This document shows, piece after piece, positions 1 through 5,644 of a DNA stretch of 12,001 bases; positions within the stretch are counted from its first letter, which is position 1, and every line of letters starts with the position of its first letter. The notes below the pieces were generated by a model. It saw nothing but the letters and a program-made list of their open reading frames with translations. It ran no database searches and was not told the origin of the DNA. Location: contig JAVBQJ010000153.1 in assembly GCA_031549115.1 (NCBI GenBank), positions 1 to 12,001 of the forward strand, written 5' to 3'. Source of the DNA: JAVBQJ01 sp031549115 (lineage in GTDB: Bacteria > Verrucomicrobiota > Lentisphaeria > Victivallales > Victivallaceae). The position numbers and the translations under genes were made by a program.

Positions 1-46
1 AAACAATAAAATCCCAATCCGAAAAATACTCTTCCCAAATGGTCAT
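1..46 (-). CDS. 5' end of an unidentified gene running off the left edge
   Basis: Read on the minus strand, an ATG at 46-44 opens a frame that stays open to the window edge and encodes 15 residues, MTIWEEYFSDWDFIV. A GAGG ribosome binding site lies 7 nt upstream of the ATG, and a near-consensus promoter sits a further ~25 nt upstream (76-103). The combination of promoter, Shine-Dalgarno and open frame in the right order makes a real gene start likely, although only the N-terminus is visible. The peptide is acidic and aromatic-rich and is not a signal peptide, so a cytoplasmic protein is suggested. No family can be named from 15 residues. Confidence 0.6.
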   Translation of the reverse strand, partial: MTIWEEYFSDWDFIV

Positions 47-75
47 AGCGTGCCTCTATTTGTTGCGTTTACACA

Positions 76-103
76 AATATAGCACTGATTTTGCTTTTGT
101 CAA
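76..103 (-). promoter_or_regulatory. Sigma70-type promoter for the left-edge gene
   Basis: On the minus strand a perfect -35 TTGACA (103-98) is separated by 16 nt from the -10 TATATT (81-76, five of six matches to TATAAT). Transcription should begin near position 69, giving a leader of about 23 nt before the ATG at 46. It is the best match to the consensus in the window. Confidence 0.75.
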
Positions 104-506
104 TAATAAATGGCTAGCGCTTATGGGCTCCTCGCCCCCACGCCCCCCGGCAGGGTGACCCGCGTTACGCTCGCTGACACGAGCTTACTTTTCGCCCTTG
201 CGCTTCGCGCTGCGTTCTCTGCACTTCTGCTGCGGATATGGCTGCGCCCTATCCTTCGCGACCTTTTGGACAGGGGGGAGCGCCTGTTGCCGCGTCGAAC
301 CGGCCAGACCACCACAAAGCCGCCGCTACTGCCGGCGACACACGTCCGGTCCTTCCGGGGGAAACTCGTCGTTTCCCCCGGCCACCCCCTTCAGGACCCA
401 CGCCTGTCGTCAGGCCTAACGCTTCCGGTATACAATGCCAAGTGACCGTGAGACTCGACATGATTCCCGGCGCTACGGACGGCTATACGCGTGCCATCCC
501 AGCCAC
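104..506. other. Structured intergenic stretch without a convincing gene
   Basis: About 400 bases lie between the left-edge promoter and the fabZ terminator. Several frames are open here at once, as expected of G+C-rich non-coding DNA, but none has a credible ribosome binding site and the translations are low-complexity and Arg/Pro-rich, with no recognisable family. What stands out is inverted-repeat density: GCTCG/CGAGC (169-184), GCGC-TTC-GCGC (200-210), the large hairpin at 348-398, and GCCTG-TCGT-CAGGC (402-415). It could be a dispersed palindromic repeat, the remains of a decayed gene, or a structured RNA. The sequence alone does not decide. Confidence 0.45.
348..398. repeat. Large two-tier inverted repeat (hairpin)
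   Basis: The inner arms CCGGGGGAAAC (355-365) and GTTTCCCCCGG (371-381) pair perfectly over 11 bp around a 5-nt loop, TCGTC. Outside them GGTCCT (348-353) pairs with AGGACC (393-398), forming a second stem tier separated by an unequal internal loop. No U-tract follows on either strand, so it is not a simple terminator. A second small hairpin with a similar loop (TCGT) follows at 402-415. Confidence 0.6.
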
Positions 507-536
507 AAAAAAAAGACCCATCCATACGGACGGGCC
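507..536 (-). terminator. Intrinsic terminator of the lpxC-fabZ operon
   Basis: On the minus strand GGCCCGTCC (536-528), loop GTAT, and GGATGGGTC (523-515) form a 9-bp stem with two G-U wobbles. It is followed directly by eight T (514-507). It begins 22 nt after the fabZ stop codon and fits a Rho-independent terminator closely. Confidence 0.88.
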
Positions 537-558
537 TTCTTCACTCCAACCGCAACCG

Positions 559-1485
559 TCAGCGGTCGACGATGGCGAACATCAGGGTGATCTTGAAGAC
601 GACCTTGTCGTTGACTTTGATGACGCCGGAGCCTTTGCCGAAGGCTTTTTTCGACGGCGGCAGCACGACTTCGCAGACCATCTGATCGCCGGGGAAGACC
701 GGCGCGAAGCTTTCGGCTTCGGGAATGGCGGCGAAAAGTCCGAGTTTGCCGGCGTTTTCGGCGCGGGAGAGGACGCAGGCGCAACCCACCTGCGCGATGA
801 TTTCGCACTGAAGCGATTCCGGAAATGCCGCGTATTCGGACGGGAAACCCTTGAAAATCTCTTCGGTGATGGTGACGTTTTTGATCGCGACGGCATTGTC
901 GCCGTCGAGCCGGGCGATGTTGTCAATCAACAGGAACGGATAACGGTGCGGCACGATCTCCATGATCCGGTTGACGTTCATCGCGGTTTCCGGCGAACGG
1001 TCATAGGCGTTGAATGCGGGCGGCATGGTTTCCGGGCCGGTCCGGGGACGCACCGCCAGGGTCAGTCGGGCTTCGCAGGTCATGCCGGTGTTGTTGAATG
1101 TGCAAGCCTGAATGACGGCTTCGCTTTCATTGATATCGGTGATTTCGGCTTCGATGCGCAGACGGTCGCCGGGCTCGACCGGATTGCGGAATTTGACCTT
1201 TTCCACCTTGCGCATGTAAACATCCTGAAGCCCCGCCTGATCCAGCTCTTTGCGCACGATCAATTCGCCGAGCTGCTTCATGGCTTCCACCTGCAATACC
1301 CCCGGCATGATCGGGTGGCCGGGGAAGTGCCCCTGGAAAAACAATTCGTTCATGGTCAAATTCTTGTACGCGACAAATTTGTTTTCCTCTTCACGAATGG
1401 CACGATCCAGAAGGAGAAACGGATAACGCCACGGCAGTCTTGACTTTAATTCTTTGGTGCCGAGCACCTTACCTATTTCTATCAT
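559..1485 (-). CDS. fabZ: Tandem 3-hydroxyacyl-ACP dehydratase (FabZ, two hotdog domains)
   Basis: FabZ dehydrates 3-hydroxyacyl-ACP to trans-2-enoyl-ACP in cytosolic fatty acid elongation. Its 308 residues are about twice the usual ~150 and hold two hotdog domains. Domain 1 (about 1-150) has WRYPFLLLDR near 19-28, the signature GHFPGHPIMPGVL (52-64), catalytic His53 and Glu67 spaced 14 apart as in known FabZ. Domain 2 (about 170-308) starts with VPHRYPFLLID and keeps Glu228 in CEIIAQ, but Phe214 stands where the catalytic His should be and the surrounding loop (GFPSEYAAFPESL) has lost the family consensus. Domain 2 is therefore probably not a dehydratase by itself. The start is well set by GGAGGA a few bases before the ATG. 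It lies 16 nt downstream of lpxC, so co-transcription is expected. The lpxC-fabZ order recalls the LpxC/FabZ fusion of Bacteroidetes and the lpxC-fabZ cluster of chlamydiae. Confidence 0.93.
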   Translation of the reverse strand: MIEIGKVLGTKELKSRLPWRYPFLLLDRAIREEENKFVAYKNLTMNELFFQGHFPGHPIMPGVLQVEAMKQLGELIVRKELDQAGLQDVYMRKVEKVKFRNPVEPGDRLRIEAEITDINESEAVIQACTFNNTGMTCEARLTLAVRPRTGPETMPPAFNAYDRSPETAMNVNRIMEIVPHRYPFLLIDNIARLDGDNAVAIKNVTITEEIFKGFPSEYAAFPESLQCEIIAQVGCACVLSRAENAGKLGLFAAIPEAESFAPVFPGDQMVCEVVLPPSKKAFGKGSGVIKVNDKVVFKITLMFAIVDR

Positions 1486-1501
1486 GAAAATCCTCCCGAG
1501 T

Positions 1502-2341
1502 TTATTGCAAACTGATTTCTTGCAGCATTTGTCCGGCCAATTCGACGTTCTTGGGGTGCCCCGGCTTGATGGCGATCACGTTGGCTTTGACCCGCCGCCC
1601 GCACAAAAAGAGGTCACCGACCATATCCAGCACCTTGTGCCGGACGATTTCATCCTGAAAACGCAGTGTCTCTTTGCAGATGATCGCGCCGTTGTGGATG
1701 ATGGCCGCGGCGTCGAGACTGCCGCCTTTCACCAGGCCCATCGCCAGAAGCTGGCTCAGATCTTTGAAGTCGACGAAGGTACGGGCACCGGCGATTTCGG
1801 AGGCGAAAACCCCCGGCGTGATGGTGAATTCGCCGAACTGCGGATCGATGGGGCAGCCTTTGAAGCTGGCCAGGCAGGTGATTTTCAATTCGCTCGACGG
1901 AGTCAGCACGATTTTGGTCGGACCGCCTTCGACATAGAACATCCGCTTGGGTTCGAAGTAATGCGCCGGAGCGTCCTGTTCTTCGATTCCGGCCTCCGCG
2001 ATCATCTGGAGGTAAGGAAGCGCGCTGCCGTCCATGATCGGCGGTTCCTGTCCATCCATATCGACGACGGCGTTGTCCACGTAGTTGGCATGAAACGCGC
2101 TCATCATATGCTCGATGGTATATACGATCGCGTTGCCGCTGGCGATTGTGGTGCCGCGCCGGACATCGACGACATTGGTGGCCAGAGCCCGCACTTCCGG
2201 GGCGCCCGGGAGATCGACGCGCCGGAAAACGATACCGCTGTCCGGACCCGCCGGATGAATCCGCAGAGTCGCCCGCGCGCCGGTATGCAGCGCAATGCCG
2301 GACAGGTGCGCCGACTTTTTCAATGTTTGCTGTTTATCCAT
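1502..2341 (-). CDS. lpxC: UDP-3-O-acyl-N-acetylglucosamine deacetylase
   Basis: LpxC is the zinc-dependent, committed step of lipid A synthesis. It removes acetate from UDP-3-O-acyl-GlcNAc in the cytoplasm. The 279 residues (E. coli has 305) show both alpha/beta domains. Zinc ligands are visible as His78 in TIEHMMSA, His235 and Asp239 in RHKVLDMVGDL; Glu77 is the expected general base and His262 in GHPKN the conserved C-terminal histidine. PIMDGSA (101-107) is another family hallmark. The ATG at 2341 follows a good AAGGAAG ribosome binding site. It is the first gene of the lpxC-fabZ unit and diverges from miaA. All catalytic residues are intact, so the enzyme should be active. Its presence shows that the organism has an LPS-containing outer membrane. 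Confidence 0.96.
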   Translation of the reverse strand: MDKQQTLKKSAHLSGIALHTGARATLRIHPAGPDSGIVFRRVDLPGAPEVRALATNVVDVRRGTTIASGNAIVYTIEHMMSAFHANYVDNAVVDMDGQEPPIMDGSALPYLQMIAEAGIEEQDAPAHYFEPKRMFYVEGGPTKIVLTPSSELKITCLASFKGCPIDPQFGEFTITPGVFASEIAGARTFVDFKDLSQLLAMGLVKGGSLDAAAIIHNGAIICKETLRFQDEIVRHKVLDMVGDLFLCGRRVKANVIAIKPGHPKNVELAGQMLQEISLQ

Positions 2342-2350
2342 TATTCTTCC

Positions 2351-2378
2351 TTGAAATTGTCTTTTTTCATAATATAGT
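2351..2378 (+). promoter_or_regulatory. Probable miaA promoter in the lpxC-miaA divergent region
   Basis: TTGAAA (2351-2356) and TATAGT (2373-2378), each five of six to consensus, are separated by 16 nt. Initiation near 2385 would give a ~32-nt leader before the GTG start of miaA. The -10 overlaps a minus-strand -10-like element (see the lpxC entry). Confidence 0.6.
2368..2378 (-). promoter_or_regulatory. Possible -10 element for lpxC, overlapping the miaA -10
   Basis: The minus strand reads ACTATATTATG here, containing TATATT (2376-2371) and TATTAT. Initiation would fall about 25 nt upstream of the lpxC ATG. No clear -35 is present at 16-18 nt, so this rests on the -10, on position, and on the fact that the same CTATATTATGAA string forms the -10 of the cupin-operon promoter at 7639-7667. 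Confidence 0.4.
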
Positions 2379-2416
2379 GCATTTGTCGTAATTTAAAACA
2401 GCGAAAGTGAAAAAAA

Positions 2417-3382
2417 GTGCAAGAGTCTCAGAAAATTGTCGTTTTAACCGGTCCCACCGCGACGGGAAAGACGACTTTGGCCGTACAATTGGCGCGCCGG
2501 TTCGACGGCGAGATCGTCAGCGTCGATTCCCGGCAGATATACCGGGGGCTGGATCTCGGTTCCGGCAAGGATCTTGCGGAATACGAAACTGTGCCGTACC
2601 ATCTGATCGACATCGCCGATCCGCATGAAACTTTTCACCTGGCCGCCTTTCTCGCCGCTGCGCGGGAGGCGATAGCCCGGATCGGGGAACGGGGCAAGCT
2701 GCCGATATTGGCGGGGGGGACCGCGTTGTATCTGGATGCATTGCTGAACGGTTACCGGTTGGAAGAGGCGGAAACGGATTGGGAAAAACGGGCGGAACTC
2801 GATGCGCTTTCGCTGGAGCAGCTGACGGCGGAGTTGCGGCGATATCCGGAGGCGGCCGCCGCTTTTTCCGGCTGGGAAAACAAAAGCCGGGTACGCCGGG
2901 CGCTGGAGCTGGCGCAGGCCGGGAAGAGCAAATCCGTCCGCGCCGAAGCGCCGGCTTACCAAACCCTGATTCTGGGGGTTTATTTCCCGCGCCAGGAGGT
3001 GCATGCCCGGATTGCCGGACGCCTCGAGGCCCGCTTTGACGCCGGCATGATCGAAGAGGTGCGGCGTTTGCATGACGAGGCGGGGGTGCCGTGGGCGCAG
3101 CTGGAATCGTTCGGCCTCGAATACCGGGAAATCGCGTTGTACTGTCAGGGGAAGAGCACGCTGGCGGAGATGAAGCAGACGTTGCTTTTCCGGATCCGCC
3201 AGTTTGCCAAGCGGCAGGATATCTGGTTCCGAAAGATGGAGCGGGAGGGGCGTCCGATTCATTGGTTGCGGCAGGACCGTTTCCGGGAAGCGGCCGAACT
3301 GGTGGAGACATTCCTTGCCGGCCGGGAACTGCCGGTGCCGGACTTTCGGATGATGGACACCTTCTACGGCAGACGCAGTTAA
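2417..3382 (+). CDS. miaA: tRNA dimethylallyltransferase
   Basis: MiaA transfers a dimethylallyl group from DMAPP to N6 of A37 in tRNAs that read codons starting with U. It is cytosolic. The 321-residue product has the P-loop GPTATGKT (12-19), then VDSRQIYRGLDLGSGKD (36-52) containing the conserved Asp37-Ser38 and Gln40, GGTALYLDAL (100-109), the LESFGLEYRE block (229-238), and AKRQDIWFR (264-272), which matches the conserved xxRQxxWxR segment. The SRQ and GSGKD variants differ from the E. coli SMQ/GTAKP form and resemble the version seen in Bacteroidetes and some other phyla. GTG at 2417 is the only start that leaves a normal lead into the P-loop. No good ribosome binding site precedes it, only A-rich sequence. 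The stop codon overlaps the U-tract of the opposing terminator. Confidence 0.94.
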   Translation: MQESQKIVVLTGPTATGKTTLAVQLARRFDGEIVSVDSRQIYRGLDLGSGKDLAEYETVPYHLIDIADPHETFHLAAFLAAAREAIARIGERGKLPILAGGTALYLDALLNGYRLEEAETDWEKRAELDALSLEQLTAELRRYPEAAAAFSGWENKSRVRRALELAQAGKSKSVRAEAPAYQTLILGVYFPRQEVHARIAGRLEARFDAGMIEEVRRLHDEAGVPWAQLESFGLEYREIALYCQGKSTLAEMKQTLLFRIRQFAKRQDIWFRKMEREGRPIHWLRQDRFREAAELVETFLAGRELPVPDFRMMDTFYGRRS

Positions 3383-3419
3383 AAAAATCGCTGCGGATAC
3401 CTGACGGCATCCGCAGCGA
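3381..3419 (-). terminator. Intrinsic terminator of the xylose-isomerase-family gene
   Basis: A perfect 11-bp inverted repeat (TCGCTGCGGAT at 3388-3398, ATCCGCAGCGA at 3409-3419) with a 10-nt loop is followed on the minus strand by seven T (3387-3381). It lies 17 nt past the stop of the minus-strand gene. The T-run overlaps the miaA stop codon on the other strand. On the plus strand no T-run follows, so miaA may be served less well by it. Confidence 0.88.
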
Positions 3420-3436
3420 GGCGCAGGCCTGTTATG

Positions 3437-4558
3437 TCAGCGAACGATGCTGACTTCGGGAAGGGCGCAGAGCTGGCGGATCGACTCGAGGTCGGCGGCC
3501 GACTGGCCCAGTGCCGTATTCGGCGTTTTGATCCGCCTGGCCAGGTCCAGAGCCATCGACAGCGCAGTGACGCAGTTGATGATGAACTGTTTGCGGCAGG
3601 TGATCGGGTCGACGATATCGCCTTCGGCGCGCAGCATGTGGCAGTCGAATTCGCAGACGCCTTTCCAGCCGCACTGGTTGAGCGCGTAGAACATGAACAC
3701 GGTCTCTTTCAGCCCTTCCGGTCCGATCAGCGGCGGGAAGTCGTTGTCGAACTGGGCCTTGATCTGGCTGCCGAAGTGCAGCATGGTCAGCTTGTTCATG
3801 CTGCAAAGGTAGCTGACGGTCATCACCGCGTTCAGCAGCGCCATGCTTTCGTGCTGCAGCAGTTCCGGGTTGACGCCCCAGAAATCCGGTTTCTTCATGT
3901 GGGTCATGATGAAACCGACCGCGTGACCGGTGGTCGGCAGGAACATCTGGCCGCGCGGCTCGTTCGGCTTGGGTTCGATGGAACCGGTGACGTAGTTGGT
4001 CATCTTCATCTTGTCGATGTATTCGGTGACGTGGTTCAGGCCTTCGGCGAGCCACTTGTAGACGTTGTTCCAATCGGTCACGACCGGCACTTCGAAGCCG
4101 TCGCGGGCGACCCAGTAGACGAATATTCTGGCGCCGAAGAACTGGCCGATGCGCAGCGTGCGTTCGACTTTGCGGGCCGCGAGGGCGCGGATTTTCGGAT
4201 CCGGGTTGGTCAGGCCGCCGTCACGGAACAGCTTGTGGCCGTGCAAACTGCAGGTGATGGCGTTGAATTCGATCTTGGCGTCGTCGAGCAGCGCTTTGAT
4301 CTTGACCATGGTCTTGTGGGTTTCGCTGGACACATCCAGGTCGTCGTCGAGATTTTCCGGATCCCACGGCACCAGGTCGTCGTCGTGGGCGCTGGTGAGT
4401 TCGGTGTAACCGGCCTTGGCGGCCCAGTTCAATATCTCGGCTACCTGGACCGAGCTGATCCGCTCCAGCACGGCGCCGCCGAAGGGGTCGACGCCGGGGT
4501 TGCCGACACACCAGAAGGGCATCGAACGCCGGGTGATGCAATCGCGATTGAAATTCAT
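3437..4558 (-). CDS. Xylose-isomerase-family sugar isomerase with altered metal site
   Basis: The 373-residue product aligns by eye along its whole length with actinobacterial class I D-xylose isomerases, which interconvert aldose and ketose in a metal-dependent TIM barrel. Shared landmarks include FWCVGNPGVDPFG (15-27), AHDDDLVP (57-64) with the catalytic His58, YWVARDG (148-154), IEPKPNEPRG (194-203) with Glu195 and Lys197, GVNPE (228-232), FDND (270-273) with two Asp metal ligands, and EFDCH with Asp305. Two differences stand out. One extra residue lies between metal ligand Glu232 and His236, and the Asp expected in HIDLN is replaced by His261, with the following Asn lost too. The fold is therefore secure but the substrate is not; it may act on another aldose or ketose. 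The start at 4558 has GGAGG about 10 nt upstream. It diverges from an AraC-type regulator, its likely controller. Confidence 0.85.
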   Translation of the reverse strand: MNFNRDCITRRSMPFWCVGNPGVDPFGGAVLERISSVQVAEILNWAAKAGYTELTSAHDDDLVPWDPENLDDDLDVSSETHKTMVKIKALLDDAKIEFNAITCSLHGHKLFRDGGLTNPDPKIRALAARKVERTLRIGQFFGARIFVYWVARDGFEVPVVTDWNNVYKWLAEGLNHVTEYIDKMKMTNYVTGSIEPKPNEPRGQMFLPTTGHAVGFIMTHMKKPDFWGVNPELLQHESMALLNAVMTVSYLCSMNKLTMLHFGSQIKAQFDNDFPPLIGPEGLKETVFMFYALNQCGWKGVCEFDCHMLRAEGDIVDPITCRKQFIINCVTALSMALDLARRIKTPNTALGQSAADLESIRQLCALPEVSIVR

Positions 4559-4714
4559 TTTCCTGCCTCCGCAAATGATTAGTTTCCGGCCTGGAATATG
4601 ACGATCCCATGCCGTTTCTCCGTTTTGGAAAAATTCCGCAACCTTAAGAATTTATCACCTTTCAAACTTCTTTGCCTTGAAAAAATCATCAAAAAAGGGT
4701 ATTATATCACCATT
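4559..4714. promoter_or_regulatory. Divergent control region with candidate operator repeats
   Basis: This 156-bp A+T-rich spacer separates the isomerase-family gene from its divergent AraC-type regulator. It holds GGAA-AAA-TTCC (4627-4637) and a TTTCAA...TTGAAA inverted repeat (4660-4665 and 4677-4682, 11 nt apart); the right arm of the latter is the -35 of the araC-type gene. Such placement would suit autoregulation. No clear minus-strand promoter was found for the isomerase gene, as would be expected of a promoter that depends on an activator. The assignment as operators is inference. Confidence 0.4.
4677..4705 (+). promoter_or_regulatory. Promoter of the AraC-family gene
   Basis: TTGAAA (4677-4682) and TATTAT (4700-4705), each five of six to consensus, are separated by exactly 17 nt. 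Predicted initiation at about 4711-4713 lies only 2-4 nt before the ATG at 4715, so the mRNA may be leaderless or nearly so. Confidence 0.62.
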
Positions 4715-5617
4715 ATGAAACCCAGCATGTCATTGATGGCGGCGGGAAGCAATTATTTTGCCTCGCCGGAGTGCCCGATCGGGGTGCGCACGGTGCGCGA
4801 CGCATCGCAGCCGCGTCACGAACACGACTATACCACCCGGATGCACCAGCACGATTTTTCCGAGCTGGTTTTCATCGGGGGCGGTTCGGGCATTCAGGTC
4901 ATCAACGATGTGGAATATCCGGTGGTCGCCGGTGATGTCTTTCTGATTCAAGGCTACTGCGAACACGGCTTCAAATCGATGGAGCAGTTGAGCCTGACCA
5001 ATGTGATGTTCGATCCGGGACGGTTGCCATTGCCGTTGAAATTTTTGCGCAAGCTGCCCGGATTCAATGTGATTTTCCGGCTGGAACCGACGCTGCGGAG
5101 CCGGCGCAACTTCAAAAACCGGCTGCATCTGCCCAAGCGCGAACTGGCGGCGGCGGAGTCGATGGTACAGCGGCTGGCGGGAGAGCTGACGGCGCAGTCC
5201 GACGGCTTCGAGGCGGCGGCGCTGGGAATCCTGCTGGAACTGGTCACCTTCGTGTCGCGGCATTACGCGAGCCAGCATGCCGATAACCGGGCGGCGCTGG
5301 TGCGTATGGGAGAGCTGATCAGCCGTCTGGAGCGGGATTATATTCAGGATTGGAATTTGGCGCGCCTGGCGCGTCTGGCGGGGACGAGCCCGAACAATCT
5401 GTTGCGGCTATTCAAGGCGGCGACCGGGGATTCGCCGATCGATTACCTGATCAAGCTGCGGCTGCGGCACGGAGCATTTCTGCTGGCGGACCGGACCCGG
5501 TCGGTTTCGGAGGTGGCGGAGCTGTGCGGCTTCCGCGACTCCAATTATTTTTCAAAAAAATTCCGGGTGTTGTACGGTGTGTCGCCGCGTGAATACCGCC
5601 GCCGCCTGGAAGGCTGA
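4715..5617 (+). CDS. AraC-family transcriptional regulator, RhaS/RhaR-like
   Basis: This is a DNA-binding activator of 300 residues, a usual length for the family. Residues about 30-100 form a sugar-sensing cupin with HQHDFSELVFI (44-54), GSGIQVI and YPVVAGDVFLI (68-78), then LTNVMF (94-99), a pattern much like the L-rhamnose sensors RhaS and RhaR. The C-terminal AraC domain (about 200-300) contains two helix-turn-helix units, LARLARLAGTSPNNLLRLFK (216-235) and SVSEVAELCGFRDSNYFSKK (263-282), and ends with the typical GVSPREYR. The frame is open upstream to 4598, but the upstream residues are not family-like and the promoter overlaps them, so ATG 4715 is chosen; no Shine-Dalgarno precedes it. 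Divergent orientation suggests control of the isomerase-family gene, with a monosaccharide as effector. Ligand identity is not determined. Confidence 0.88.
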   Translation: MKPSMSLMAAGSNYFASPECPIGVRTVRDASQPRHEHDYTTRMHQHDFSELVFIGGGSGIQVINDVEYPVVAGDVFLIQGYCEHGFKSMEQLSLTNVMFDPGRLPLPLKFLRKLPGFNVIFRLEPTLRSRRNFKNRLHLPKRELAAAESMVQRLAGELTAQSDGFEAAALGILLELVTFVSRHYASQHADNRAALVRMGELISRLERDYIQDWNLARLARLAGTSPNNLLRLFKAATGDSPIDYLIKLRLRHGAFLLADRTRSVSEVAELCGFRDSNYFSKKFRVLYGVSPREYRRRLEG

Positions 5618-5618
5618 C

Positions 5619-5644
5619 GCCGGATGATGCCAACTCATTCCGGC
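5619..5644. repeat. Hairpin across the convergent gene junction
   Basis: GCCGGA (5619-5624) pairs with TCCGGC (5639-5644). TGA/TCA can extend the stem past a single bulged base, so the stop codon of the minus-strand glycosyltransferase lies in the stem. There is no U-tract on either strand. The convergent genes stop 17 nt apart, so this is the only candidate for ending either transcript here. Confidence 0.35.

Noticed and set aside
348..415. Palindromes at the left considered as a CRISPR array or attenuated terminator
   Set aside because: There are no regularly spaced direct repeats, and no T-run follows the stems on either strand.
110..445. Possible 111-residue protein in the left intergenic stretch
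   Set aside because: No ribosome binding site, several frames open over the same DNA, and low-complexity Arg/Leu/Pro composition; the hairpins explain the sequence better.
238..1443. Long plus-strand open frame (401 codons) opposite fabZ
   Set aside because: It is antisense to the clear FabZ homologue, its translation shows no family motif, and it lacks a ribosome binding site. G+C-rich codon bias of the real gene explains the openness.
1454..2377. Plus-strand open frame (307 codons) opposite lpxC
   Set aside because: Mirror of the LpxC coding frame, with no recognisable domain or translation signal.
3434..4582. Plus-strand open frame (382 codons) opposite the isomerase gene
   Set aside because: Asp/Val/Gly-rich mirror translation of a convincing xylose-isomerase homologue.
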